A DNA stretch of 64,000 bases from JAFKFJ01 sp963786445 (GCA_963786445.1 CAWAZU010000005.1:1-64000); one strand, 5' to 3'. Positions 17,194 to 26,838 are shown, numbered from the stretch's first letter. Made by a program: numbers and translations. The notes: a model not told the origin generated them from the sequence alone.

Positions 17194-17223
17194 CACTGAC
17201 ATTGCGGCCGCCGGGGTGGGCAA
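17194..17223 (-). promoter_or_regulatory. Promoter of repeated-family gene, copy 3
   Basis: TTGCCC (17218-17223), 18-base spacer, TCAGTG (17194-17199), 8 bases to the GTG at 17185. Same spacing as the other two family promoters; the -10 has diverged from TTAGTA. Confidence 0.45.
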
Positions 17224-17368
17224 GCGCGACCTGCCACCTGGAGTTGCCCCCATCAATCCGGACATGGGGCAGGTTGCGATTGGCTTTGAATGAACTCCCT
17301 TGGTGAGAGCATTCGCAAGCCGCGATGTGGATGATTTTCGTTGTAGTCGTCGATCCTTGCAGCCACAT

Positions 17369-17518
17369 CTGCGCGCCTCGGTCTCGCTCATGCTGGCCGG
17401 ACTAGTGGCGGGCGGGGACACGCTGGTCAACCGCGTCTATTACCTTGACCGCAACTACGAGGCGGTGGAGCAGAAACCTGCGGCGTGCGGGGCGGAGATT
17501 GAGCGGGTGGCAGGCTGA
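17369..17518 (+). pseudogene. murA 3'-end fragment
   Basis: 150 bases aligning without gaps to the last 150 bases of murA (15320-15469), encoding LRASVSLMLAGLVAGGD, NRVYYLDRNYEAVEQK and the terminal ACGAEIERVAG plus stop. The nucleotide match is roughly 80%, so the duplication is old. No start codon or upstream part of murA accompanies it. Confidence 0.85.
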
Positions 17519-17657
17519 AAGCCAGGACATCCGTCCCCAAAACCGCCGTTGCGGCTCAAGGGCAAGTTCGGCTTCTGGTGCAGGCAAGGGCCGAGTAACG
17601 ACTTGCCTCGTGCGATGCTCCGGCCGATGCTGCGCGTGAGTAATTGGGTCGCAGGCA

Positions 17658-18740
17658 ATGATCCGTCGGGCGGTATTCGTCGGCGTGCTGCTGGCGTGCT
17701 TTGGTGGCCCGTCGCTATCGGGAATGGCGGAGCCTCCCGCAGGCATTTGCCAGGACGTGGCAAGCCGCATCCGCGGGAAGCTCACTGGCGTGCAGATGAA
17801 CGAGCGGGGGCCGCTGGAAGCCCTGGCCGCACTTGGGGATGCGTCGTTCCGGCTCGTACGGGAAAATCCTCGTGGCTGGGTCTCCGGCGCGACGCAGGCC
17901 GCGCGGCTGCGTCGAGAGCACGCGGCACTGCAAGATCTGGCAGAAGCGGTTGAGGCGTTGGGGAATAATGTGAACCTGATCGAAGTGCCGGGCGCACCGA
18001 TCTGGGTCTTTGACACCAGCAGCGGCTCGCTTGGCTGCCATCGCTTGATTGCTGCTTCGGTGCCGGCGGGATCAGCAGCGGATGTGATCGGCCTGCCGTT
18101 CGGGATCGCCGAAGCTGACCTTTGCGGGTCGGAGATCATGGCAGGCGAAATCGGCGGTCGGCCGGCGTTGATCACGGAGGAAAATCGGGCAGATTTCGAC
18201 CATTTCGAGTCCAATATAACGATCACCCCTTTTGTCGGCTTCGAGGTCGGACCCTCCTGCGACGTGAACCTTCGCTACGCCCTAACATTGCGTGCAGAGC
18301 ACGCTTTCTGCCGCGAGGGCGTGGATTGCGGGGCCATTATGCGGGCTGCCGAGGAATTCGTGGACAAACGCCGAGCGGGGGCCAACGCATCCACTTTTGG
18401 CAACGGCGTGCCCGAGGACGAAGCGAACCGACTCCGCACCGCATACGATCGGATGCAGCAAATCGACGGAGAAAAGGAAAATTTAGACTCTCTGCCCACC
18501 TTCAACAAGTTTCTTCATCTTGGAGCTGACGGTTTCGGGCAGGATGCCGAGATCTTTCCGTTCCAGATTTGGACCGGAGATACCTACTTGGCTCGTCTAG
18601 GTCACGGCCGTCGTGGCGCATACGTGTCAGTCGGATATATCTTTGCTGCCTATGGTCTGAGCGGTGACCGGACCGTTCCCGTCGCCGGCATATCCGTCGA
18701 GCCTCGCCGCGGTGCTATCACCTCAATCGAGGTGAGATAG
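17658..18740 (+). CDS. Exported protein of unknown function
   Basis: 360 residues. N-terminal signal peptide: Arg-Arg followed by VFVGVLLACFGG and a likely cleavage near SGMA-EPP (about residue 24). Mature part contains five or six cysteines (GICQDV, LGCHRL, DLCGSE, PSCDVN, AFCREGVDCGAI), suggesting disulfides in the periplasm. No domain recognised. It lies alone between the murA fragment and doxX, with GC lower than the core genes, and belongs to the material inserted between murA and hisG. Confidence 0.6.
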   Translation: MIRRAVFVGVLLACFGGPSLSGMAEPPAGICQDVASRIRGKLTGVQMNERGPLEALAALGDASFRLVRENPRGWVSGATQAARLRREHAALQDLAEAVEALGNNVNLIEVPGAPIWVFDTSSGSLGCHRLIAASVPAGSAADVIGLPFGIAEADLCGSEIMAGEIGGRPALITEENRADFDHFESNITITPFVGFEVGPSCDVNLRYALTLRAEHAFCREGVDCGAIMRAAEEFVDKRRAGANASTFGNGVPEDEANRLRTAYDRMQQIDGEKENLDSLPTFNKFLHLGADGFGQDAEIFPFQIWTGDTYLARLGHGRRGAYVSVGYIFAAYGLSGDRTVPVAGISVEPRRGAITSIEVR

Positions 18741-18822
18741 CCCGCGCGCCCAGCATCCGGCGGCGCGCCGAGCCGACCGGCCATTGATCGCATCACGCGA
18801 TATATAGCGTCACGCCGAGGCG

Positions 18823-19224
18823 CTATTGCGTCGCTCGGCGCATGGCGTCGACGCCCCACGCCCCCCCGCCCGCCGCGGCGAGGTAGAGGAAGATGAAGCA
18901 GAACAGGATCGCCGCCTCGCCGCCGTTCAGCGCCGGCCAGAAGCTGTGCGGCGCGTGAAACATGAAATAGCCGATCGCCATCTCGCCCGACATGATGAAG
19001 GCGGCCGGGCGCGTCAGCAGCCCCAGCGTCACCAGGATGCCGCCGACCGTCTCGATGATCCCGGCGAAAAACAGCAGCGAGCCGGGCGGCGGGTGCATGC
19101 CGCCGGGCAGCCCGGTCGGGAAACTGACGAGTTTCTGCAAGCCGTGCTCCAGGAACAGCAGCCCGGCAAAGATGCGCAGCAGGCTCAGGGCGCGCGGTGC
19201 CCAGGTGGTGGCGATCGACTGCAT
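18823..19224 (-). CDS. DoxX-family membrane protein
   Basis: About 133 residues from the ATG at 19224. Four hydrophobic segments and the family pattern LLRIFAGLLFLEHGLQKLVSFP, GIIETVGGILVTLGLLTRPAAF and EMAIGYFMFHAP. DoxX proteins are inner-membrane proteins linked to redox and quinone-associated functions, but the exact role is undefined. Convergent with the exported-protein gene and divergent from hisG. Confidence 0.85.
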   Translation of the reverse strand: MQSIATTWAPRALSLLRIFAGLLFLEHGLQKLVSFPTGLPGGMHPPPGSLLFFAGIIETVGGILVTLGLLTRPAAFIMSGEMAIGYFMFHAPHSFWPALNGGEAAILFCFIFLYLAAAGGGAWGVDAMRRATQ

Positions 19225-19324
19225 CGGTCGGTTCCCCGTTTGCGGTGCCGTTACGGCGGAGGCGCATCCTGCGTCGGAGCGCCGCTCTTCCGCAAGCCGG
19301 CCCGCCGGTGTAGAGGCCGCCGCC

Positions 19325-20014
19325 ATGACCGCCCCCTATCGCAGCGCCGCGCTGGAACCGGACGACGCGGCGCCGCTCGTGCTGGCGCTGCCGAAGGGCC
19401 GCATCCTGGCCGAATGCGGCCCGCTGCTGGCGCGCGCCGGCATCGTGCCGGCACCCGACTACGCCGATGAAGCGAGCCGCCGCCTGCGCTTCCCCACCGA
19501 CGATCCGGGGCTGGACGTGGTGCGCGTGCGCCCGTTCGACGTCGCCACCTTCGTCGCGTTCGGTGCGGCGCAACTCGGGTTTTGCGGCGCCGACGTGCTG
19601 ATGGAGTTCGACTACCCGGAGATCTACGCGCCGCTCGACCTCGGCATCGGCGCCTGCCGCATTTCGGTGGCCGAGCCGGCGGCGACCGCCGGCAGCGACG
19701 ATCCGCGCACCTGGTCGCGGGTGCGGGTGGCGACGAAATACCCGACCATCGCCCGCCGCCACTACGCCGCGCGCGGCATCCAGGCGGAGGTGGTGCATCT
19801 GAACGGCGCGATGGAGCTGGCGCCGAGCCTGGGGCTGGCGCGGCTGATCGTCGATCTGGTGGCGACCGGCTCGACATTGCGGGCGAACGGCCTGGTCGAG
19901 ACCGAGGTGATCGCGCATGTCACCAGCCGGCTGATCGTCAACCGCACGGCGCTGAAGACGCGCCCCGAAGCGATCGGCGCCTGGATCGCCCGCTTCCGCG
20001 CCGCGCTGGCATGA
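19325..20014 (+). CDS. hisG: ATP phosphoribosyltransferase, short form
   Basis: 229 residues: LVLALPKGRILAECGPLLARAG, LGFCGADVLMEF and the phosphate-binding LIVDLVATGSTLRANGL loop. Catalyses the first step of histidine synthesis (ATP + PRPP). The length indicates the short HisG form that works with HisZ, which is not in this window. ATGA overlap with hisD gives translational coupling. Confidence 0.95.
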   Translation: MTAPYRSAALEPDDAAPLVLALPKGRILAECGPLLARAGIVPAPDYADEASRRLRFPTDDPGLDVVRVRPFDVATFVAFGAAQLGFCGADVLMEFDYPEIYAPLDLGIGACRISVAEPAATAGSDDPRTWSRVRVATKYPTIARRHYAARGIQAEVVHLNGAMELAPSLGLARLIVDLVATGSTLRANGLVETEVIAHVTSRLIVNRTALKTRPEAIGAWIARFRAALA

Positions 20015-21312
20015 GGCGTCTCGCCACCGCGGAGCGCGGCTTCCCCGCCGCCTTCGCCGCGCTGCTGGCCGATCGCGAGCCGCCGGCGGACGTGCGCGAC
20101 GCGGTCGCCGCCATCATCGCCGACGTGCGCGCCCGCGGCGACGCGGCGCTGCTCGCGCACACGGCGCGGCTGGATCATCTCGACCTGGCCGCCGGACCAG
20201 CTGCGCCTGCGCCGCCGAGGAGATCGAGGCCGCGGCAGCTTCCGTGCCGGCCGAACTGCACGCCGCCCTCGATCTCGCCGCCACGCGGATCGAGGCGTTC
20301 CACCGCGCCCAGATGCCGCGCGACCTGGCGATCGAGGACGCGGCGGGGCTGCGGCTCGGCATGCGCTGGACGGCGCTGGATGCGGTCGGCCTCTATGTGC
20401 CGGGCGGCAAGGCGGCCTATCCGTCCTCGGTGCTGATGAACGCGATCCCGGCGCGGGTCGCGGGCGTGGCGCGGCTGGCGATGTGCGTGCCCGCGCCGGC
20501 CGGCGCGCTCAATCCGCTGGTGCTGGCGGCGGCGCGCCGCGCCGGGGTGACGGAGATCTACCGCATCGGCGGCGCGCAGGCGGTGGCGGCGCTGGCTTTC
20601 GGCACCGCGACGGTGGCGCCGGTCGATCGCATCGTCGGCCCCGGCAACGCCTATGTCGCCGAAGCCAAGCGGCAGGTGTTCGGCCGCGTCGGCATCGACG
20701 GCATCGCCGGCCCGTCGGAAGTCGTCGTGCTCGCCGATGCCGCCAACGATCCGCGCCGCGTCGCGGTCGATCTGCTGGCGCAGGCCGAGCACGACGAGGC
20801 GGCGCAGGCCATCCTGATCACCGACGACGCCGGTTTCGCCGCTGCGGTGGCGGATGCGGTGGCGGCCGAGCTGCCCACGCCTGCCCCGCGCCGCCATCGC
20901 CGGCGCCTCCTGGCGCGACCACGGCGCGATCATCGTCGTGCGCGACTGGGACGAGGCGGCGGGGCTGGTGGATCGCCTCGCCCCCGAGCATCTGCAGATC
21001 ATGACCGCGCAGCCCGAGGCGCTGTTCGCGCGCATCCGCCATGCCGGTGCGGCGTTCCTCGGCGCCGATTGCCCGGAGGCGGTGGGCGACTACGTGGCCG
21101 GGCCGAACCATGTGCTGCCGACCGGCCGCACCGCGCGGTTTGCCTCCGGCCTCTCGGTGTTCGACTTCCTCAAGCGCACCACCTGGGTTGCGGCCGACGC
21201 GGCGGCGCTGGCGCGGGTCGGGCCGGCGGCGGTGGCGCTGGCCGAGGCCGAGGGGCTGCAAGCCCACGCGCGCAGCATCACGCTGCGGCTGGGCGCGGCC
21301 GGCGCGGCTTGA
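20011..21312 (+). CDS. hisD: Histidinol dehydrogenase (apparent frameshifts)
   Basis: Oxidises L-histidinol to histidine in two NAD-dependent steps. Three frame changes, each explained by one extra base: two at about 20,190-20,215 and one at about 20,880. Conserved parts on both sides are complete: LYVPGGKAAYPSSVLMN, GGAQAVAALAFGT, KRQVFGRVGIDGIAGPSE, AQAEHDEAAQAIL, LAPEHLQI and GPNHVLPTGRTARFASGLSV. Zn ligands (Q/H in the AEHD segment) are present. Total length fits 430 residues, so the gene is most likely functional. Confidence 0.9.
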
Positions 21313-21370
21313 CCTGCGCGCGCCGCACCCGCATTTTCCGGGCCGGAGCGCCAACCGGCACAGAGGATTG

Positions 21371-21589
21371 ATGTCGAAAGAAGACATGATCGAGTTCAGC
21401 GGCACGGTCACCGAGCTGCTGCCGAATGCCATGTTCCGCGTGAAGCTGGACAACGAGCACGTCATCCTGGCGCATACCAGCGGCAAGATGCGCAAGAACC
21501 GCATCCGCGTGCTGGCCGGCGACCGGGTCAATGTCGAGATGACGCCGTACGACCTCACCAAGGGCCGGATCACGTTCCGCTTCAAGTGA
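21371..21589 (+). CDS. infA: Translation initiation factor IF-1
   Basis: 72 residues, exact family length. S1/OB-fold: MIEFSGTVTELLPNAMFRV, HTSGKMRKNRIRVLAGDRV and TPYDLTKGRITFRFK. Binds the A site of the 30S subunit with IF-2 and IF-3. The stop codon overlaps the GTG start of maf. Confidence 0.98.
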   Translation: MSKEDMIEFSGTVTELLPNAMFRVKLDNEHVILAHTSGKMRKNRIRVLAGDRVNVEMTPYDLTKGRITFRFK

Positions 21590-22167
21590 CCGATGCGCCG
21601 CCGCGTCTGATCCTGGCCTCCGCCAGTCCGCGCCGGCGCGAATTGCTGGCGCAGATCGGGCTTGTCCCCGACGCCATCCTCGCCCCCGCGATCGACGAAA
21701 CCCCGCTGCGCCGCGAACTGCCGCGCGCGCTGGCGCAGCGCCTCGCCCGCGCCAAAGCCGAGGCCGCGGCCACACAAGGCGCCTACGTGCTGGCCGCGGA
21801 CACGGTGGTCGCGGTCGGACGGCGCATCCTGCCGAAAGCCGAGACCGCGGCGCAGGCGCAATCCTGCCTGGCGCTGCTCTCCGGCCGCCGTCATCGCGTG
21901 CTGACCGCCGTGGTGGTTAGGGCGCCGGACGGCCGGCTTGCGGAGCGGCTGGCGGAGAGCGTGGTGGCCGTGGCGCGGCTGACCCCGCCGCAAATCCGCG
22001 CCTATCTCGATTGCGGCGAATGGCAGGGCAAGGCCGGCGGCTACGCGATCCAGGGGCGCATGGCGGCGCATGTCCGCTTCCTGTCCGGCAGCTATTCCGG
22101 CGTGGTCGGGCTGCCGCTGTTCGAGACGGCCCAGTTGTTGCGCGGCCTCGGCTTTCCGCTGCCATGA
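21586..22167 (+). CDS. maf: Maf-family nucleoside triphosphate pyrophosphatase
   Basis: 193 residues from a GTG that overlaps the infA stop. N-terminal LILASASPRRRELLAQIG, the catalytic VLAADTVV motif and YAIQGRMAAHV mark the Maf/Ham1 fold. Maf proteins hydrolyse non-canonical or modified NTPs (dTTP/UTP or m7GTP classes) to keep them out of nucleic acids. Overlaps the next gene by ATGA. Confidence 0.95.
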   Translation: MTDAPPRLILASASPRRRELLAQIGLVPDAILAPAIDETPLRRELPRALAQRLARAKAEAAATQGAYVLAADTVVAVGRRILPKAETAAQAQSCLALLSGRRHRVLTAVVVRAPDGRLAERLAESVVAVARLTPPQIRAYLDCGEWQGKAGGYAIQGRMAAHVRFLSGSYSGVVGLPLFETAQLLRGLGFPLP

Positions 22168-23253
22168 AGCTGCTGGCCTCCGCGGGCCCCGGCGAGGTGC
22201 GGGTGGCGGCGGCGGATGCGGACGGGCTGCACGATTACGCGATCTGGCGGCCGGGCGCGCCCGACGGCGTGGGCGACCTGCATCGCGGCCGGGTGATCGC
22301 CCGTGCCCCGGCGCTGGCCGGCGCTTTCGTCGCCATCGCCGGCGCCGAGGGCTTTCTGCCCGACAGCGCCGGCGGCGCGCGGGCGACCGAGGGCCGGATC
22401 ATCGCCGTGCGCGTCACCCGCGCGGCCCAGGGCGGCAAGGGGCCGCGGCTGGCGGCGGCGGACATCGACCCCGGCACCGGCCCGCCGGCCCTGCTGCACC
22501 GCGGCCCCGACGCCGTGCAGCGCCTCGCGGCGCTGCATCCGGACGCGCCGGTGCTGGCCGACGACGCGGCGCTGGTCGCGGCGCTGCGGCCGGCTGCTCG
22601 GCGCGCGCGTCAGCCTCACGCCGCGCGCCTTCGACGACGCGACCGAGGCGGACGTGGCGGCGCTCGCCGAGCCGGATTGCGACCTGCCCGGCGGGTTGCG
22701 GCTCGGCGTCTATCCGACGCCGGCGCTGACCGCGCTCGATGTCGATCTCGGCGCGGCGGCGGGCGGGCGCGGGGCCAAGGGGGCGGCGCATCTCGCAGCA
22801 AACCGGGCGGCGCTGCCGGCGCTGGCGCGGCAAATCCGGCTGCGCAACCTGGCCGGCGCCATCGTGGTCGATCTCGCCGGCCTGTCGCCGCGGCGCCGGG
22901 CGGCGCTGGCGGACGATTTTGCCGCGGCCCTCGCGCCCGACCCGCTGCACCCGCGCTTTCTCGGCTTCACCGCGCTGGGCCTCGCCGAAATCCTGCGCCC
23001 GCGCGTGCATCCGCCGCTGCACGAGTTGCTCGCCGGCCCGCACGCCGCCGGCCTCGCCGCGCTGCGCCGCCTCGCCCGCGAGGTCGCCGCCCGGCCCGGC
23101 CGGCCGCCGGCGCTCGCCGCCGCCCCCGCGGTGGCGGCAGAGTTGCAGCGCGACGCCGCCGCGCTCGCGGACCTTGCACGGCTCGCCGGCCGCCCCCTCA
23201 TGCTGCGGCCGGAGCCGGCGCTGGCCCCGCTCGGCTGGCGCATCGAGGAGTGA
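22164..23253 (+). CDS. Ribonuclease E/G family protein (one apparent frameshift)
   Basis: About 362 residues after correcting one extra base near 22,591. The N-terminal S1-like part (VGDLHRGRVIARAPALAGAFVAIAG) and the C-terminal NLAGAIVVDLAGLSPRRRAAL, LHPRFLGFTALGLAEILRPR segment are those of RNase G-like nucleases that process rRNA and mRNA. Shorter than RNase E (no scaffold domain). In alphaproteobacteria this gene commonly follows maf and precedes yacG, as here. Confidence 0.85.
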
Positions 23254-23423
23254 CGCGCGTGACCCACCCGACCTGTCCCGTCTGCGGCAAGCCTGCCGCG
23301 CCCGCTGTACGCCCGTTCTGCTCGCCGCGCTGCGCCGACATCGACCTCGGCCGCTGGTTCGGCGAACGCTACCGCACCCCCGCCGAGCCGGCGCCGGAGG
23401 CGGAGGCGGAGGACGAGGCATGA
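23250..23423 (+). CDS. yacG: DNA gyrase inhibitor YacG
   Basis: About 57 residues from a GTG overlapping the previous stop (GTGA); the GTG at 23259 is an alternative. One zinc ribbon: CPVCGK ... FCSPRCADIDLGRWFGERY, the complete YacG signature. YacG binds GyrB and inhibits gyrase. The C-terminus is short and acidic. Confidence 0.9.
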   Translation: MTRVTHPTCPVCGKPAAPAVRPFCSPRCADIDLGRWFGERYRTPAEPAPEAEAEDEA

Positions 23424-24874
23424 CCGCCGACCTCGATGTCGTGGTGGTCGGCGCCGGCGTTGCCGGCCTCGCGGCGGCGGCGGCGCTGCGGCGGGCCGGG
23501 GCGCGCTGCCTGGTGCTGGAGGCCGGCGCGCGGATCGGCGGACGCGCCTTCACCGACCATCCGGCGGCTCTCGGCGGCGCCGCGTTCGACCACGGCGCCG
23601 GCTGGCTGCACGCCGCCGAGCGCAACCCCCTGGCGCCCCTGGCGCGCGACGCCGGCATCGCGCTGCACGACACGCGGGGCGACTGGACGCGGCACGTGAT
23701 GATCGACGGCCGACCGGCCGAGCCGGGCGAGATCGACGCCTACAACGCCGCCTGGGAACGGTTCGAGGCGGTGGCGCGGGCGCGCGCCGCCTCCGGCCCC
23801 GACGTGAGCGTGGACGAGGCGGTCGCCGAGTTGCGCGGCGACCCCTGGCTCGCCTCGGTCGCGGCCTGGGAGGCCAGCCTGATCGCCGCCGCCGACCCGC
23901 GCGACCTTTCCGTGCAGGACTGGCACCTCAACGAGCTTTCCGGCGGCAACCTGCGCGTCGCCGGCGGGCTGGGCGCGATGGTGGCGCGCGTGCTGGGGCC
24001 GCCGGCCGGCGAGGTGCGGCTGCGCTCGCCGGTGCATGGCATAGGCTGGGATGGTCCCGGCGGTCTGGTGGAGGTCGCGAGTGCCGCCGGAACGCTGACC
24101 GCGCGTGCCGCCATCGTGACGGTCTCGACCGGCGTGCTGCGGGCGGGCGGGATCGGCTTCGCACCGGACCTGCCGGAGGAGCAGCTTGCGGCGCTGGACG
24201 GGCTGCCGATGGGGCTGCTGAGCCGAGCCGCGATCCGCGCCGCCGGACCCGACCGGCTGGGGCTGAGGCCGGGCAGCTCGCTGTACCGCCGGCTGACCGA
24301 TCCGGGGGAAATGGCGATGTTCTTTTCGCTCTGGCCGCAGGGGCAGGACTACGCGGTCGGCTTCTTTGGCGGACGGGCGGCCTGGGCGCTGGCGGCGGAG
24401 GGCACCGCCGCAACGGCCGCGTTCGCCCGCGCCGAACTCGCCCGCCTGCTCGGCGCACGTGCCGCGGCCGCCTTCGCCGACGAGGTCGTGGTGACCGGGT
24501 GGGGCACCGACCCGAAATTCCTCGGCGCCTACGCCTATGCCAGGCCCGGCTGCATGACGGCCCGCGCGGCAATGGACGCGCCGCTGGCGGGCCGGCTCTG
24601 GTTCGCCGGCGAGGCGTGGTGCATGGACGGGCTGGCCGGCACGGTCGGCGGCGCTTTTCTTTCCGGCGAGCGCGCCGCCGCCGCGGTCGCCGCGGCACTC
24701 GGCCTCAGCCGGCCGGCGCAGTCAGATTCCGGGTTGAGGCCCATTGCGCGCACGGTCGGCGCGTCCCGCCGCCCGGTCGGCTGCAGGCCGCCGGCAGGAG
24801 CTCAGCGCAACTCGGTGAGCAGCGAAAGCTGCCCGTTGTCGTGGTGCGACGCATCCGGCAGCGGGATCGGGTAG
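23420..24874 (+). CDS. FAD-dependent amine oxidase family protein
   Basis: 484 residues as read; homology ends near residue 435 (GLAGTVGGAFLSGERAAA). N-terminal Rossmann dinucleotide site VVVGAGVAGLAAAAALRRAG ... VLEAGARIGGR, then FDHGAGWLH, and a C-terminal FAD motif LWFAGEAWCMDGLAGTVGGAF: monoamine-oxidase/phytoene-desaturase superfamily. Soluble. Starts within the yacG stop (ATGA). The last ~50 codons read into the purF 3' end on the other strand, so a stop near 24,720 has probably been lost by an indel. Confidence 0.85.
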   Translation: MTADLDVVVVGAGVAGLAAAAALRRAGARCLVLEAGARIGGRAFTDHPAALGGAAFDHGAGWLHAAERNPLAPLARDAGIALHDTRGDWTRHVMIDGRPAEPGEIDAYNAAWERFEAVARARAASGPDVSVDEAVAELRGDPWLASVAAWEASLIAAADPRDLSVQDWHLNELSGGNLRVAGGLGAMVARVLGPPAGEVRLRSPVHGIGWDGPGGLVEVASAAGTLTARAAIVTVSTGVLRAGGIGFAPDLPEEQLAALDGLPMGLLSRAAIRAAGPDRLGLRPGSSLYRRLTDPGEMAMFFSLWPQGQDYAVGFFGGRAAWALAAEGTAATAAFARAELARLLGARAAAAFADEVVVTGWGTDPKFLGAYAYARPGCMTARAAMDAPLAGRLWFAGEAWCMDGLAGTVGGAFLSGERAAAAVAAALGLSRPAQSDSGLRPIARTVGASRRPVGCRPPAGAQRNSVSSESCPLSWCDASGSGIG

Positions 24875-26253
24875 TCGCCGGTAAAACACGCATCGCAATA
24901 CTGCGGCGCCTCGGGGTTGCGCGCGCCCTGTTGCAGCGCGCGATACAGGCCGTCGATGGAGATGAAGGCGAGGCTGTCGGCGCCGATCAGTCCCGCCATC
25001 TCCTCGACGCTGTGCCGCGCGGCCAGCAGCTTGCCGCGCTCCGGCGTGTCGATGCCGTAGAAGCAGGAATGCGTGGTCGGCGGCGAGGAGATGCGCATAT
25101 GGACCTCCGCCGCGCCGGCCTGCCGCACCATCTCGACGATTTTCTTGCTGGTCGTGCCGCGCACGATGCTGTCGTCCACCAGCACCACGCGCCGCCCCTC
25201 CAGCATCGGCCGGTTGGCGGAGTGCTTCAGCTTCACGCCGAGGTTGCGGATGTGGTCGGTCGGCTCGATGAAGGTGCGGCCGACATAGTGGTTGCGGATG
25301 ATGCCGAGCTCGAACGGCACGCCGCACTCCGCCGCGTACCCCATCGCCGCGGGCACGCCGGAATCCGGCACCGGCACGATCACGTCCGCCGCCACGTGGC
25401 TCTCGCGCGCCAGTTCCGCGCCGATGCGCTTGCGCGCCTCGTACACCGGCGTGCCTTCGACCACCGAATCCGGCCGCGCGAAGTAGATGTATTCGAACAC
25501 GCAGAACCGTGGCCGGGCGCGGCCGAACGGATGGATGCTGTGCAGGCCGCTCTCGTCGATCACCACGATCTCGCCCGGCGCCACGTCGCGCACGAATTCG
25601 GCGCCGATGATGTCGAGCGCGCAGGTCTCGCTCGCCAGCACGCAGCCGCCGCCCTCCAGCCGGCCCAGGATCAGCGGGCGCACGCCGAGCGGGTCGCGCA
25701 CGCCGATCAGCGCCTCGCTGGTCAGCGCGATCAGCGAATAGGCGCCCATCACCTGCTTCAGCGCGTCGATCAGCCGGTCGGTCACGGTGGAATAGAGGCT
25801 GATCGCGATCAGGTGGATGAACACCTCGCTGTCGGTGGTGGACTGGAACAGGCAGCCGCGGCGCACCAGCGCGCGGCGCAGCCCGGTCGCGTTGGTCAGG
25901 TTGCCGTTGTGCGCCACCGCCAGCCCGCCGAACTCGAAATCCGCATACAGCGGCTGCACGTTGCGCAGCACGGTATCGCCGGTGGTGGCGTAGCGGTTGT
26001 GCCCGACCGCACGCCCGCCGGGCAGCGAGGCGATCACGCGCGCGTCGGAGAAATTGTCGCCGACCAGGCCGAGGCCGCGATGCGAATGGAAATGCGCGCC
26101 GTCATAGCTGACGATGCCCGTCGCCGCCTGGCCGCGATGCTGCAGCGCGTGCAGGCCGAGCGCCACCACCGCGGCGGCGTCGGCCGAGTTCCAGACGCCG
26201 ACGACGCCGCATTCCTCGTGCAGCTTGTCGTCGTGGCCGGCGATGTCGGGCAT
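24802..26253 (-). CDS. purF: Amidophosphoribosyltransferase
   Basis: 483 residues, full length. Short propeptide then the catalytic N-terminal cysteine C15 (HEECGVVGVW) of the Ntn glutaminase domain, HNRYATTG, and the PRTase domain with the PRPP loop VVLVDDSIVRGTTSKK. Commits PRPP to purine synthesis using glutamine. cvpA lies 18 bases upstream in the same direction, the classical cvpA-purF operon. Confidence 0.97.
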   Translation of the reverse strand: MPDIAGHDDKLHEECGVVGVWNSADAAAVVALGLHALQHRGQAATGIVSYDGAHFHSHRGLGLVGDNFSDARVIASLPGGRAVGHNRYATTGDTVLRNVQPLYADFEFGGLAVAHNGNLTNATGLRRALVRRGCLFQSTTDSEVFIHLIAISLYSTVTDRLIDALKQVMGAYSLIALTSEALIGVRDPLGVRPLILGRLEGGGCVLASETCALDIIGAEFVRDVAPGEIVVIDESGLHSIHPFGRARPRFCVFEYIYFARPDSVVEGTPVYEARKRIGAELARESHVAADVIVPVPDSGVPAAMGYAAECGVPFELGIIRNHYVGRTFIEPTDHIRNLGVKLKHSANRPMLEGRRVVLVDDSIVRGTTSKKIVEMVRQAGAAEVHMRISSPPTTHSCFYGIDTPERGKLLAARHSVEEMAGLIGADSLAFISIDGLYRALQQGARNPEAPQYCDACFTGDYPIPLPDASHHDNGQLSLLTELR

Positions 26254-26271
26254 GCCTGTCTCCTGGCCCGC

Positions 26272-26838
26272 TCACGGACGGGCGATGGCCTTTCCCTGCG
26301 GCGAGGCCCGAAAGAAATCGTCCGCGTGCGTCTCGCGTTGCACCGGCGGCGCGGCCACGTTGGGGCGATATTCGCGCGGCAGCAGGTTGGCCGCCATCGT
26401 TGCCGCCTTGTAGGCATAGGGCAGCGAGCGTGCCTCCAGCACCGGCTCCGGCCAGCGGTCGGCCGTCACCACCCAGCCGGCCACGATATAGGCGAACGCG
26501 ATCAGAACGACACCCCGCAGCAGCCCGAACACCACGCCGAGCGTGCGATCGACGCCGCCCAGCGCGGAGACGCGCACCAGGCCGCCGACCATCGAGGACA
26601 CCACCGAGAGCACGATCAGCGCCACGATGAACATGGCCGCCAGCGCCGCCGGCTTGCCGAAATCCGGGCCGAACCAGTGCAGGAAGCGCGCCTCGACGTA
26701 GGGTGCCGCCCAGACCGCGAAGAAGCCGGCGCCGACCCAGGCGGCGATGCCCAGCACCTCGCGCACCAGCCCGCGCGCGAATGCCAGCAGCGCGGAGACG
26801 GCGACCACGCCGATGACGATCAGATCGACCCAGTTCAC
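26272..26838 (-). CDS. cvpA: CvpA family inner-membrane protein
   Basis: About 188 residues from a GTG at 26838 behind a GAGGCGG site. Four transmembrane segments: VDLIVIGVVAVSALLAFARG, IAAWVGAGFFAVWAA, ALAAMFIVALIVLSVVSSM and LLRGVVLIAFAYIVAG, with the CvpA motif GLVREVLGIAAW. Role in envelope stress or colicin V production in enterobacteria. Polar soluble C-terminus. Confidence 0.92.
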   Translation of the reverse strand: MNWVDLIVIGVVAVSALLAFARGLVREVLGIAAWVGAGFFAVWAAPYVEARFLHWFGPDFGKPAALAAMFIVALIVLSVVSSMVGGLVRVSALGGVDRTLGVVFGLLRGVVLIAFAYIVAGWVVTADRWPEPVLEARSLPYAYKAATMAANLLPREYRPNVAAPPVQRETHADDFFRASPQGKAIARP

